A stretch of DNA of 64,000 nucleotides from Staphylococcus equorum (GCF_029531845.1 NZ_JAMBPV010000001.1:462963-526962); one strand, 5' to 3'; shown: positions 10,613 through 19,336, counted from the stretch's first letter. Notes: a model not told the origin generated them from the sequence alone. Program-made: numbers and translations.

Positions 10613-11963
10613 TTTAATTTTAAAAAATGGATTAGTTATTTTAGAAGATAGTCAAGAGAATGTAGAAATCGGTGTCAAAGATGGCAAAATTGCTGCGATT
10701 GGACAAGATTTAGGTGAAGCGGAAACAGTGGTTGACGCTCAAAACCAAATCGTTTCACCAGGTATGGTAGATGCGCATGTTCATATCACTGAACCAGGTG
10801 GCGGTTATCGTGATGGTTGGGAAGGTTATGTAACAGGAACAAGTGCAGCAGCTAAAGGTGGCGTAACTTCATTTATTGAAATGCCTTTAAATCAAGTACC
10901 TGCTACAACAGATAAAGCATCTATTCAAGCAAAATTTGATGCTGGTAAAGATGAACTTTCAGTAGATGTTGCGAGTTATGGTGGTTTAGTACCATATAAC
11001 TTAAACGGAGGTATACAAGAATTAGATGAAGCAGGCGTTGTGGCTTATAAAGCATTTTTAGCAACATGTGGAGATCGCTCAATCGAAGGCGATTTTGAAA
11101 ACGTGGATGACTATTCATTATACGAAGGTATGAAGCAAATTGCTAAAACAGGTAAAATACTTTCAATTCACTCTGAAAATGCGACGATTACAGATCGTTT
11201 AGGTGAAATTGCTAAAGCAAATGGTGAAACAACTTTAAGTGCATATGTCGATAGTCGACCAGTTTTTACTGAAGTTGAGCCAATTCGTAAAATCATTTTA
11301 TTCGCTAAAGAAACTGGTTGTCGTGTACATATTGTGCATGTTGCTTGTGAAGAAGGCGTAGATGAAATTATTAAAGCGCAACAAGAAGGTGTAGATATTA
11401 CGTGTGAAACTTGTACACATTACTTATATTTCTGTAAAGAAGAACTAGATGATATAGGGCCAGTTGTAAAATGTTCACCCCCAATCCGAGAACAGTCTCG
11501 TTTAGAAGGTATGTGGCGTCGTGTGTTAAATGGTGATATTAGTTTTGTTACTTCAGACCATTCGCCATGTACACCAGACTTAAAAGATACAGATAATGCG
11601 TTTGAAGCTTGGGGAGGTATCGCAGGTTTACAAAATAATGTTGATATACTATTTGACGAAGGAGTCCAAAAACGTCATTTGTCACTACAAAAATTTGCTG
11701 ATATTATAGCTACAGCACCTGCAAAACGTTTCGGTTTAGACTCAAAAGGTAGCATCGCAGTCGGTAAAGATGCAGACTTTGTACTCATTAAACCGAATGC
11801 ACCATACACATTAGCAGCTGAAGATTTAGCATACCGTAATAAAATGAGTCCTTACATTGGGCGTGAAATTGGTGTGCAAGTAATACAAACCATTTTAAGA
11901 GGACAAGAAATTTATAACCAACGAACTGGTATTTCTGAAAAACGTGTTGGACAATTTATTTAA
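10602..11963 (+). CDS. allB: Allantoinase
   Basis: Zinc amidohydrolase that opens the allantoin ring to allantoate. The 453-residue sequence has the dihydroorotase/allantoinase metal motif DAHVHITEPG (His59, His61), the carbamylated lysine Lys150 in VVAYKAFLA, and the later metal-site motifs IVHVACEE, CTHYLYF and SDHSPC. The ATG lies inside the 3' end of the permease gene with AAGGAG 9 nt upstream, so the two are coupled. Catalysis feeds AllC encoded 8.4 kb downstream. Nearest alternatives are dihydropyrimidinase and hydantoinase, but the family signatures and context favour allantoinase. Confidence 0.93.
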   Translation: MKYDLILKNGLVILEDSQENVEIGVKDGKIAAIGQDLGEAETVVDAQNQIVSPGMVDAHVHITEPGGGYRDGWEGYVTGTSAAAKGGVTSFIEMPLNQVPATTDKASIQAKFDAGKDELSVDVASYGGLVPYNLNGGIQELDEAGVVAYKAFLATCGDRSIEGDFENVDDYSLYEGMKQIAKTGKILSIHSENATITDRLGEIAKANGETTLSAYVDSRPVFTEVEPIRKIILFAKETGCRVHIVHVACEEGVDEIIKAQQEGVDITCETCTHYLYFCKEELDDIGPVVKCSPPIREQSRLEGMWRRVLNGDISFVTSDHSPCTPDLKDTDNAFEAWGGIAGLQNNVDILFDEGVQKRHLSLQKFADIIATAPAKRFGLDSKGSIAVGKDADFVLIKPNAPYTLAAEDLAYRNKMSPYIGREIGVQVIQTILRGQEIYNQRTGISEKRVGQFI

Positions 11964-12081
11964 GATTGATTTTTTAAAAATATGGCAACTACTGCTTTAT
12001 ATAAATCATTTTTGAGCATTAAATATATTAAAGTTTAACAACATAAAACGTCTTAAAATTATTTTAGGGTGTTTAAATAAA

Positions 12082-12124
12082 AAATAAGTCTAGGACAATT
12101 ATGCTCCTAGACTTATTTTTTTAT
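12082..12124. terminator. Terminator after allB
   Basis: AAATAAGTCTAGGA pairs with TCCTAGACTTATTT, followed by T-rich sequence. The core resembles the GTCTGGGACA hairpins scattered in staphylococcal intergenic regions. Confidence 0.8.
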
Positions 12125-12229
12125 AATCATTGATAAAATACTCCTTACAAAAGTTTATGTTTCTCAGTGCCCTCTTCAATAAGGAATAACTCCTTGACTT
12201 TAAAAGATTAATTTATGATTGAAACGAAA

Positions 12230-12478
12230 TTAGTACCTAACTATTTCTATACTAGTTTCAATTATAAATAAGACAAGCAATGTAAGCGTAAATGCGCCTA
12301 TAAATGCTGTGATTAAGAAATACATACCTGATGGTATTAATAAAGATGTGCCTATAAATGCACCTAAAACACCTGAAATCAGACTGACAATGACAGTGGG
12401 AATTGAGTTGCTCGTTAACCAAAGCGATAAACTGATGCCTACAATAGCACCTACGATTAGTGTGAGAATGATACTCAT
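12230..12478 (-). CDS. Small membrane protein, possibly GlsB/YeaQ-like
   Basis: An 82-residue protein made of three hydrophobic segments. Glycine-patterned stretches (IVGAIVGISLSLWL and SLISGVLGAFIGTSLL) recall the GlsB/YeaQ/YmgE stress membrane proteins (transglycosylase-associated family). The start is ATG 12478 with GGAGGG 6 nt upstream; a TTG three bases earlier is too close to the site. It is transcribed alone, convergent with allB. The family assignment is tentative because length and third segment differ from the usual GlsB. Confidence 0.55.
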   Translation of the reverse strand: MSIILTLIVGAIVGISLSLWLTSNSIPTVIVSLISGVLGAFIGTSLLIPSGMYFLITAFIGAFTLTLLVLFIIETSIEIVRY

Positions 12479-12819
12479 CAAAATCCCTCCAGTAGGTTAT
12501 GATTTCCGTTAAGTGTAACACTTATTTATAGACAATCTAGTACAAAGACTTGTAATTTTACTACATTTGTTAGTTGGATAAAACAATTGTACAACCGCTT
12601 TTGTAATGAAATGCTTGAGGCATTAGTGGTAGTGTGATTAGTAGGTTAAAAATACAAGGGGAAAAGGAAATGGCTCTAATTATTTAGCGATATTATAAAA
12701 ATTTTCTTGAAAGTTAAACTTTTAACATATAACTTGCGTATATTTATTGAATACACATGTAAATATACATATAGGATAGGTATTTCTAGATACTGAATTT
12801 AAACTAAGGAGGGGACGGC
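12479..12819. other. Intergenic region between the small membrane protein and the sigma factor
   Basis: About 340 nt of AT-rich sequence that must hold divergent promoters for the small membrane protein and the ECF sigma gene. I see no open frame with a ribosome site, no terminator and no clear repeat. Confidence 0.5.
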
Positions 12820-13389
12820 ATGAAAGACGAAAATGATCTGTATAGATCAATAATCGATAAAAAGGACAGTGAGAGCTTAGAAATCCTATATGATCGATAT
12901 GAGTCATTGTTATTTAATTTGGCTTACAAAATTACAAAAGATGTTCAATCTAGTGAAGAAGTTTTGCAAGATGTTTTCATGAAAATTTGGAATCAAAAAG
13001 CAATTTTTAAACCAAATAAAGGGAAAATGTCGACTTGGCTTATTACGTTATGCCGTAATAAATCTATTGATATGCTAAGAAAAAATAAGCATCTTGAAAA
13101 TGAGTTTGATGAGGATTTCCAAGGAATACAAAACAATCATCTACCAGAATATGACTTATTGGATAAGGAAGTGTCTGAAGAAATTAAAAAAATGATTTCA
13201 CTTTTAAATAAAGACCAACAAAAGATTATTTATTTGTTTTATTATAAAGGTTTGAGTCAGCAAGAAATTGCTGATAAATTACAAACCCCATTAGGAACTG
13301 TTAAGAGCAGAATGAGACTGTCAATTAAGCATTTGAATGATTATTCTAAAAAACATTTGAGAAGGGAGCGTGGAGAAAATGAAAGATAA
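12820..13389 (+). CDS. ECF-type RNA polymerase sigma factor
   Basis: A 189-residue sigma-70 family protein with region 2 at about 22-90 (LYDRYESLLFNLAYKIT, then EEVLQDVFMKIW) and region 4 at about 125-178 (GLSQQEIADKLQTPLGTVKSR). There is no region 3 and no sigma-1.1, so it is an extracytoplasmic-function type. The start has AAGGAGG 7 nt upstream. It overlaps the next gene, an RskA-like membrane anti-sigma factor, which makes a classical autoregulated sigma/anti-sigma unit. The stimulus is unknown. ECF factors are few in staphylococci (S. aureus has SigS), and this one has a different partner arrangement. Confidence 0.9.
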   Translation: MKDENDLYRSIIDKKDSESLEILYDRYESLLFNLAYKITKDVQSSEEVLQDVFMKIWNQKAIFKPNKGKMSTWLITLCRNKSIDMLRKNKHLENEFDEDFQGIQNNHLPEYDLLDKEVSEEIKKMISLLNKDQQKIIYLFYYKGLSQQEIADKLQTPLGTVKSRMRLSIKHLNDYSKKHLRRERGENER

Positions 13390-14182
13390 TAAAGTTGATA
13401 AGCTATACGATTATTTCAATGACAATCTGAGCGAAAGTGAAAAAGAGCAAGTCGAAAAAGAATTAGATTTGTCACCTGAAAGTCATGAGACTTTAGACGA
13501 CCTAAACGTTCTTCACGATTCACTTCCTTACAGCAATAAAGAAATTGAACCACCAACAGGTATGAAGAAAAGAATTTTAACGTCGGTGCTAGATGAAGAA
13601 AACAATTTAAACGAAGAAGTAGAAAAAGAACAGCAAGCAGATGAAGTTGATACGAAAAGTGAAAATCAACAAACAGCGCATATTTCAAAATACAAGAAGA
13701 AAAAATCTAAAAGTGTTATTGCCAAACGGGTATCGATAGGCGTTATAGTAGCACTATTGTTCTTATCTATTATAGGTAATGGCGTGCAATATTTTGGATA
13801 TAAGGAATCTCAAAATCAATCATCTTCAATGATTAATACGAATGATGCGCAAGCAATAAATTTAAATTCTATGACCGGAGATGAAGTGCAAGGACAAGCC
13901 TATCTGTCTGACCCAAATAGTACAAAAGATAGAAAATTAATGGTTGAAGCCAATGATATTACAGCAACAAAAGGTAATGAAGTTTATCAAGTGTGGATAT
14001 TAAAAGGCGAGCAAGCACACCCTGCAGGCACGTTTGCGAGTGCGAATGATAAGGGTATGGTTGTTTTTGACTTGAGTAATGTAGATGTTGATAAAGAAGA
14101 TAAAATAGCAATCACATTAGAACCGTCACCTAACAATACGCAACCTAAAGGACAAATGATTATGTCTAGTAACGAAATTTAA
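13379..14182 (+). CDS. RskA-like transmembrane anti-sigma factor
   Basis: A 267-residue membrane protein. The N-terminal cytosolic part has the anti-sigma helical pattern (KLYDYFNDNLSESEKEQVE), followed by a charged linker. One transmembrane helix follows (about 117-137, VSIGVIVALLFLSIIGN), then an extracellular RskA C-terminal domain with YQVWILKGEQAHPAGTF and DKIAITLEPSP. The N-terminus lacks the HxxxCxxC zinc motif of ZAS anti-sigma factors. The start is ATG 13379 (GGGAG 10 nt upstream) inside the sigma gene. It is expected to sequester the preceding sigma factor until released by regulated proteolysis. Confidence 0.85.
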   Translation: MKDNKVDKLYDYFNDNLSESEKEQVEKELDLSPESHETLDDLNVLHDSLPYSNKEIEPPTGMKKRILTSVLDEENNLNEEVEKEQQADEVDTKSENQQTAHISKYKKKKSKSVIAKRVSIGVIVALLFLSIIGNGVQYFGYKESQNQSSSMINTNDAQAINLNSMTGDEVQGQAYLSDPNSTKDRKLMVEANDITATKGNEVYQVWILKGEQAHPAGTFASANDKGMVVFDLSNVDVDKEDKIAITLEPSPNNTQPKGQMIMSSNEI

Positions 14183-14212
14183 CTTGGTTTTGATTTAGAA
14201 AAAAACTATTTT

Positions 14213-14243
14213 GAAAGGATCACAGATTAATGTGATCCTTTTC
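14213..14243 (+). terminator. Terminator after the anti-sigma gene
   Basis: AAAGGATCACA-gattaa-TGTGATCCTTT followed by TCTTTGG. It falls inside the spurious upstream extension of the next gene and argues against it. Confidence 0.8.
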
Positions 14244-14330
14244 TTTGGTTTATACGTATACTTTATAATTACTTTTTTAATATGCATATTTAAGTATTAT
14301 AAAATAAACGATAAATGTTGGGTGAATATA

Positions 14331-15806
14331 ATGAAAATAACTGTTGAAGATATACTATTAACAATTGCAGAAAATATAGTTAAGAGTTCATTAAGCGTAA
14401 AAGTGAAGACAGATAAGATCTGTGAAAAAATTACGTCAATGTATCAAGATATTCAGCAAGACACCATATTTATGTTGAAGCGTTCGGACAATACAACTTA
14501 TTATGCACAACGTGCGAATGAAATGAAACCAGTGATTATGGTTACCGATGCGTCTCCGTCTACTTTTAAAGATTTCGAATTTAATATGCCCGTAATTTAT
14601 ATCAATGATTTTCCTAATGTGGCTAATCAATTAGTGAAGTTATACTATGGAAGCGCCATTAACGCATTAAAATTTATTGCAGTTACGGGTACAAACGGTA
14701 AAACAACAACATGTCATATGATTGGTAATTTATTAACACAGTTAGGTAAAAAAGTAGCTATCATTGGTACGATGGGCGTGTTTGATAGTCATTATAACAA
14801 AATGAAATTTAACCATACGACGCAAACGACGCCGATGTATTTTGAAATGGGTGAAATCATAGATTATTTTTATCATGAAAATTATGATTATATAGTTTAT
14901 GAAGCAACTTCTATCGCCTTAGAACAAAGACGCATTGACTTCATTCAAAATGAGTTAGCAGTATTTACTAACTTTAGTCCGGAACATCTTGAATATCATG
15001 GCACAATGGAAAATTATTTAAATGCTAAGTTAAAGTTGGATGATCTAAGTAAATTGAATTTAGTGAATTGGGATACGACTCAATATAGATCTATAGCAAA
15101 AGATGATTTATATTTTTCAAATCAAGAAGAAACATATTACCAATATCATGCGGAAAATAGTCATATTGATATCGTCATCGATGGAGCGAAGTATTGTGTT
15201 CATCCTACTTTTCAGGGCGGGCATAACTACATTAATCTAGCGACGAGTATGTTTGCATTGCATAAAATGGGTTTCGATATCGAAGCTATTATTCAAGCAG
15301 CTCATGTGATTGATTCACCTTTACATCGTTTTCAAATTATTGACATAGGTGCATATACGATTATTTTAGATTTTGCACATACAGCTTTAGCAGTTAGAGA
15401 ATCAGTAAACAATGCTTTAAACTATACGGACAGTATTGGAAAAAAATTAAATACGATGATTACTGGTATAGGCTTAAGAGGTTTTGATAAAATTGCTTTG
15501 ACTGTCGATGATCTTCCTGATGGTGTTCATAAGTTGATGCTGGCTGCAGAGCAAGTAGGATATGTAGATCCTAAACTTATCATCAAATTTATGAATCAGC
15601 ATTTACCTGATAGTTATAAAAAGAGTGTGGTTTTAAATGGATGCTCGAGAAAGGAAGGTATACGAGAGCTATTATATGCTACAGATAGCAATAATGAGGT
15701 CATCCTGCTTACTGGTATTAATGAACCGCAAAACTTTAAAGGCAGTAAGTATGACCATGATGATCAATCATATATAGAAGAAATACTACAAATGGATATA
15801 ATTTAA
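14331..15806 (+). CDS. MurE-like Mur ligase family protein
   Basis: A 491-residue ATP-dependent amide ligase of the Mur family, closest in build to UDP-MurNAc-tripeptide synthetase (MurE). The P-loop GTNGKTTT lies at about 120-127, with FTNFSPEHLEYHGTMENY and a central HRFQ segment. The usual DYAHTPD is changed to DFAHTALA, and the C-terminal substrate-binding DxPR/DDPA-type motif is replaced by GINEPQ. The start is ATG 14331: the longer frame upstream runs through the preceding terminator. It is probably not the essential MurE but an accessory paralogue of unknown amino-acid or substrate specificity. Confidence 0.75.
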   Translation: MKITVEDILLTIAENIVKSSLSVKVKTDKICEKITSMYQDIQQDTIFMLKRSDNTTYYAQRANEMKPVIMVTDASPSTFKDFEFNMPVIYINDFPNVANQLVKLYYGSAINALKFIAVTGTNGKTTTCHMIGNLLTQLGKKVAIIGTMGVFDSHYNKMKFNHTTQTTPMYFEMGEIIDYFYHENYDYIVYEATSIALEQRRIDFIQNELAVFTNFSPEHLEYHGTMENYLNAKLKLDDLSKLNLVNWDTTQYRSIAKDDLYFSNQEETYYQYHAENSHIDIVIDGAKYCVHPTFQGGHNYINLATSMFALHKMGFDIEAIIQAAHVIDSPLHRFQIIDIGAYTIILDFAHTALAVRESVNNALNYTDSIGKKLNTMITGIGLRGFDKIALTVDDLPDGVHKLMLAAEQVGYVDPKLIIKFMNQHLPDSYKKSVVLNGCSRKEGIRELLYATDSNNEVILLTGINEPQNFKGSKYDHDDQSYIEEILQMDII

Positions 15807-15811
15807 CTTAA

Positions 15812-16001
15812 TTGGCAGTGGCTGAATGAATTGAAAATGCGCTTATACCAAGCCTTTAAAGAACTACTACTTCATTTATGAAGACAAGTAATTTTTATAA
15901 AAGATCTTCAGCGCTTGTGTTCCATTTTATAGTCAGCTTTGCCGGGGTGGAGCTCATACGACGAAATCTTATTAGAAAAATTAGATTTCTATCTTGCTCC
16001 C
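15812..16001. repeat. Dispersed intergenic repeat, copy 1 (190 nt)
   Basis: It begins TTGGCAGTGGCTGA and ends TTGCTCCC and is closely matched by 38908-39091. It contains nested inverted repeats: GCTGA..GAAAATG against CATTTTATAGTCAGC, and a GGGGTGGAGC...GCTCCC half. The frames that cross it in both copies are by-products of the repeat. Similar palindromic elements (GTGGGACGACGAAAT type) are widespread between staphylococcal genes. Confidence 0.8.
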
Positions 16002-16032
16002 TAACAATCATTTATCATATAAAGCATAAAAA

Positions 16033-16097
16033 TGTGCCAACAAAGTCACTGACTTTGTTGGCACATTAAAAGGACCTATAATCAGGTCCTTTTTTGT
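16033..16097. terminator. Double hairpin, convergent terminator
   Basis: GTGCCAACAAAGT pairs with ACTTTGTTGGCAC (16033-16066). It is followed by AAAGGACCT-ataatc-AGGTCCTTTTTT (16070-16097). It lies between the MurE-like gene and the convergent IsaB-like gene. Confidence 0.85.
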
Positions 16098-16106
16098 TAC
16101 TATTTA

Positions 16107-16898
16107 TTAACTTATCATTACTTTCATTAAATAGCCTTGTTCGTCGAAGTGTGCTGTATACATGCCATTATTTGTTTCATAAGTCATATATGAGCCGTTT
16201 TCTGTTTGTCCTTCGTCAGACATATGGTTAGACATATGTTCTTCTTTGAACATTTCTTTGCTTACAGTATCGGCTTTAGTATCAAAAGTGATATTAACGA
16301 CTTGACCATCTTTATTCATATCAACCATTGTGTCATTCACTTTTTTACTTGTAGCCACGTCTTTATCATTTGTTGCAGTGTTAACTTTGTATCCATCAAT
16401 CATGACGTTATCGTATTTTAACGCTCTTACAAAATCATAATCTTGAGTGAAATGGCCATCATATTTTGTGTAGCCAGTGTAATTATAATATGGCATCATA
16501 GCTTCTTCCATATTGCCGTTCATCATATTACCTTGCATGTCATTCATGCCTTGGTCCATTGCCATATCGCTGTGATTCATATTACCTTGCATGTCATTCA
16601 TACCTTGATCCATTGCCATATCGTTATGGTTCATATTACCTTGCATGTCATTCATGCCTTGATCCATTGCCATATCGTTATGGTTCATATTACCCTGCAT
16701 GTCGTTCATACCTTGATTCATAGACATATCGTTTTCCATTGGCATGGCTTGTTGTTGCATATTGTTGTTCATGTTATTTTCTTGAGGATTCATTGTGTCC
16801 GCATGTGCAGTGTTATTTCCAATTACGCCATTTCCTGCTCCTACTAAAAATCCTGTAGCTGCGACTGTTGATGATAATACTAATAGTTTTTTATTCAT
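16107..16898 (-). CDS. Secreted IsaB-like protein with Met/His-rich tandem repeats
   Basis: A 263-residue exported protein. The signal peptide is about 1-34 (MNKKLLVLSSTVAATG... NTAHA). Four tandem 18-residue units of the type NHNDMAMDQGMNDMQGNM follow, at about 54-125. The C-terminal part resembles IsaB, the immunodominant surface antigen of staphylococci (PYYNYTGYTKYDGHF, VRALKYDNVMIDGYKVN). IsaB proteins bind nucleic acid and normally lack such repeats. The repeat is rich in Met, His, Asn and Asp, a composition seen in copper-binding periplasmic and surface proteins. Metal binding is inference. The gene stands alone between terminators. Confidence 0.8.
   Translation of the reverse strand: MNKKLLVLSSTVAATGFLVGAGNGVIGNNTAHADTMNPQENNMNNNMQQQAMPMENDMSMNQGMNDMQGNMNHNDMAMDQGMNDMQGNMNHNDMAMDQGMNDMQGNMNHSDMAMDQGMNDMQGNMMNGNMEEAMMPYYNYTGYTKYDGHFTQDYDFVRALKYDNVMIDGYKVNTATNDKDVATSKKVNDTMVDMNKDGQVVNITFDTKADTVSKEMFKEEHMSNHMSDEGQTENGSYMTYETNNGMYTAHFDEQGYLMKVMIS
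16524..16739 (-). repeat. Four tandem 54-bp coding repeats
   Basis: CATATTACC recurs at 16524, 16578, 16632 and 16686, a strict 54-bp period that encodes the 18-residue Met/His-rich unit. Copies 2 and 3 are nearly identical, so copy number is likely to vary between strains. Confidence 0.92.
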
Positions 16899-17263
16899 AA
16901 AGCTTCACCCCTATTTTTAATTTTTAAAGTAATTCATGTTGTCTAACCTTAATTCTCATTAGATTTTATCTACCAAATTAAATCCAAAATAAGCTTACAC
17001 AACTAGCCCCCTTTTTAATTTCACTCAATAAATATACGTTTTCTTTTTAGATAGAGTTCACATTTTACAAATGTTTTTGAATTGTTTTTAAAATGTAAAA
17101 TGCATTTAAACGACTTACAACTCTAAAATGTTGTCATGGCACTTTATAACAAAAAACGGTTAATGATAACAAAAAGTTATTATTAACCGTAAAAGATATA
17201 AAATTTATTTAATTAATGTAATTACGCTACAACACCATCACGCATAATAATTACAAAGAGAGG
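16899..17263. other. Intergenic region upstream of the IsaB-like gene
   Basis: It holds the IsaB-like promoter region (AT-rich, no clear operator seen). A terminator for the neighbouring minus-strand phosphatase lies at 17150-17190: read on the minus strand, ACGGTTAATAATAAC-ttttt-GTTATCATTAACCGT is followed by T-run. Nothing else is recognised. Confidence 0.6.
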
Positions 17264-17857
17264 TTACATTTTCCCAAGTGAAGAATGGGATGATAAGTGT
17301 GCCGCTTCATTGTAATTTAAAATTGTAAATTGGTCGTTTGTTAATTTAAGTGTGCTTAGACTGCCATTAGACAATCTTGGCGAATCAGTACTAATTTCTC
17401 CATTAGAATAGTAAGAAAATACTGCTTTAATAAATGCGCCATGAGAGACAATTAGGATTTTTTGATCTTTGTACTGTTCTATAATTGAGTTTATCCCATT
17501 AAGAAAACGATTTGTTACAACGTGTGCTTGTTCCTTGTTTGGATAAAGTTGGTCGGGATATAACGATGTACGTTCTTCTGATGATAATCCTTCAGCATCA
17601 CCGAATGAAATTTCAATAAAGGCCTCCATTTCTATCAAAGGTATAGTTAATTGTTGCTGAATAATTTCTGCTGTCTTTTTTGCTCTAGCTAATGGGCTCG
17701 TGATGATAATATCCCATTCTGAATTGTTTAGAAATTGGCTGCATGCTTCAGCTTGTTTAATGCCTATATGGTTTAAAGGCACGTCTGTGCGGCCTTGTAA
17801 TTTTCCTGCTGTATTCCAATCTGTTTCCCCGTGTCTGATAAAACAAATTTTCGTCAT
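17264..17857 (-). CDS. Histidine phosphatase family protein (phosphoglycerate mutase-like)
   Basis: A 197-residue member of the histidine phosphatase superfamily. The phosphohistidine motif is RHGETDWN at residues 8-15 and the second catalytic histidine is in IVSHGAFIKAV. The start is ATG 17857 with AAAGG 9 nt upstream; an in-frame TTG three codons earlier abuts that site. The size and LQGRTDVPLNHIG motif fit the GpmB/PhoE/CobC-like group of broad phosphatases rather than glycolytic dPGM. Substrate is unknown. It is monocistronic, convergent with nothing and next to the ureide block. Confidence 0.85.
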   Translation of the reverse strand: MTKICFIRHGETDWNTAGKLQGRTDVPLNHIGIKQAEACSQFLNNSEWDIIITSPLARAKKTAEIIQQQLTIPLIEMEAFIEISFGDAEGLSSEERTSLYPDQLYPNKEQAHVVTNRFLNGINSIIEQYKDQKILIVSHGAFIKAVFSYYSNGEISTDSPRLSNGSLSTLKLTNDQFTILNYNEAAHLSSHSSLGKM

Positions 17858-18066
17858 TGATATCAACCTTTATAATTTTGTATTAAAAAAAGTCTTAATA
17901 ATCATACTTTCACTTTTGCAATAAGTATCTCATTCAAAGATATAATTTTCAAAAAATCACCACTTAATCCTTGATAGAGAATAGGGTATGTAATTTTGTA
18001 ACTTTTTAATTAAGTTTCACATATTTATTCGGAAGTTGACGAACCATTTAATTTAAGAGAACGTTT

Positions 18067-19317
18067 CTAATTGTCTAGTATTACATCTAGATTAGCTAAC
18101 TCGATTGTTGTATCAATATATACTTGAATTCCTTTAGCGATTTGTTGTTCTGTAACGGATTCTTCTGGAGAATGGCTAATACCTTTTTTACAAGGGATGA
18201 ATATCATACTTGTCGGACAAATTGGTGCGAAGTTCATAGCATCGTGACCTGCACCACTATACATATAACGGAAACTAAAGTCAGATTGAAGACAGCTTTG
18301 TTCAGTGATTTGAGCCATCTTTTTGTTAAGACTACGCGGTTGATCTTGTCCTAAATCATCTAAATGATAATTTGCTTTACGTTTGTTAACAATAGTTTGA
18401 ATATGTTGTTGGATTTCTGATACTACTTGTTCTCGTACTTCTAGATTTTTTCCACGAATATCAATTAATAATGTCACTCCTCCTGGGATCGCATTCATCG
18501 TGTTTGGATAGACATTCGCATAACCGACTGTAGTGACAATGCCTTGATCATGATAGGTTTGTCCTATTGATTCAACACTTAAAATGATTTCTGACGCCGT
18601 AGTTAGTGCATCTACTCTCATCGGCATAGGCGTGGAACCAGAATGACTTGTCACGCCTTGAATCTTTAATTTGAAACGATGGGGCGCAGCAACATCGGTC
18701 ACAATACCAATGTCTTTGCTGTTTTTTTCAAGGATAGGTCCTTGTTCAATATGCAGTTCTAAAAATGCTTTGATTTCATTGCGTTCAAATAGTGCTGCCT
18801 TACCATGCATATCTTGGGACAAAGGTTCAACGACGTCATAAAGCACATTGCCTTCGTTGTCTTTAATATATTGCATGTCAGATTTGGTCATTTTACCTGT
18901 CAGATATTTACTTCCTAAAGTTGCTTCGTTAAATCTTGTTGATTCTTCACAAGCAAAAGCAATCACAATAATTGGGTGATCTGTTTCTATATTATGTTTG
19001 TTTAAATGTTCAATAACCTCTAGTGCGCCCAATACACCTAGCAATCCATCATATTGGCCACCGTCTCTTACAGTATCAATGTGAGATCCTAAAACTACTG
19101 GCTTTAAAGAAGAATTCTTACCCTCTCTGCGTGCGATGACATTTCCGAAAAAATCAAAATATACATCTAATCCAGCTTTTTGACACAACATAGAAAATTT
19201 TAATGCGGCTAGTCTCTCTGGATGTGTAAAGGCAATACGATTAATGCCACCATTTTTTTCATTTCGAGCAAAATCATTAAACGTTTGAAAATTATCTAAA
19301 ACATTTTGTAAATTCAC
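18067..19317 (-). CDS. M20-family amidohydrolase (allantoate / N-carbamoyl amino acid hydrolase type)
   Basis: A 416-residue zinc amidohydrolase of the AllC/hydantoinase-carbamoylase subfamily. Metal-site motifs are GSHIDTVRDGGQYDG (His and Asp about 79 and 90), ACEESTRFN, and LELHIEQGP; SGAGHDAMNFA closes the active site. The start is GTG 19317, 10 nt after AAAGGAG; the ATG at 19326 abuts the site. It follows an alpha/beta hydrolase gene by about 20 nt and is divergent from allC, of which it is a distant paralogue. It may act on ureidoglycine, ureidoglycolate or another carbamoyl compound; which one cannot be told from sequence. Confidence 0.85.
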   Translation of the reverse strand: MNLQNVLDNFQTFNDFARNEKNGGINRIAFTHPERLAALKFSMLCQKAGLDVYFDFFGNVIARREGKNSSLKPVVLGSHIDTVRDGGQYDGLLGVLGALEVIEHLNKHNIETDHPIIVIAFACEESTRFNEATLGSKYLTGKMTKSDMQYIKDNEGNVLYDVVEPLSQDMHGKAALFERNEIKAFLELHIEQGPILEKNSKDIGIVTDVAAPHRFKLKIQGVTSHSGSTPMPMRVDALTTASEIILSVESIGQTYHDQGIVTTVGYANVYPNTMNAIPGGVTLLIDIRGKNLEVREQVVSEIQQHIQTIVNKRKANYHLDDLGQDQPRSLNKKMAQITEQSCLQSDFSFRYMYSGAGHDAMNFAPICPTSMIFIPCKKGISHSPEESVTEQQIAKGIQVYIDTTIELANLDVILDN

Positions 19318-19336
19318 TATAAACATTCTCCTTTAT

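Noticed and set aside
10921..11118. Minus-strand frames inside allB, guaB, ilvD, gltB and other genes
   Set aside because: They lie fully within well-supported genes, have no ribosome sites and resemble no known protein.
14211..14330. A 40-codon N-terminal extension of the MurE-like protein with a hydrophobic stretch
   Set aside because: It is the translation of the terminator hairpin at 14213-14243 and following AT-rich DNA; the Mur-ligase fold begins at ATG 14331.
15878..16069. A 63-codon frame (and its twin at 38974-39168) with similar protein sequences
   Set aside because: Both frames lie inside the two copies of the dispersed intergenic repeat, so their similarity comes from the repeat; no ribosome site.
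16524..16739. Regularly spaced 54-bp repeats that could be taken for a CRISPR-like array
   Set aside because: The units are contiguous without unique spacers, stay in one reading frame and encode the Met/His-rich peptide repeat of a secreted protein.
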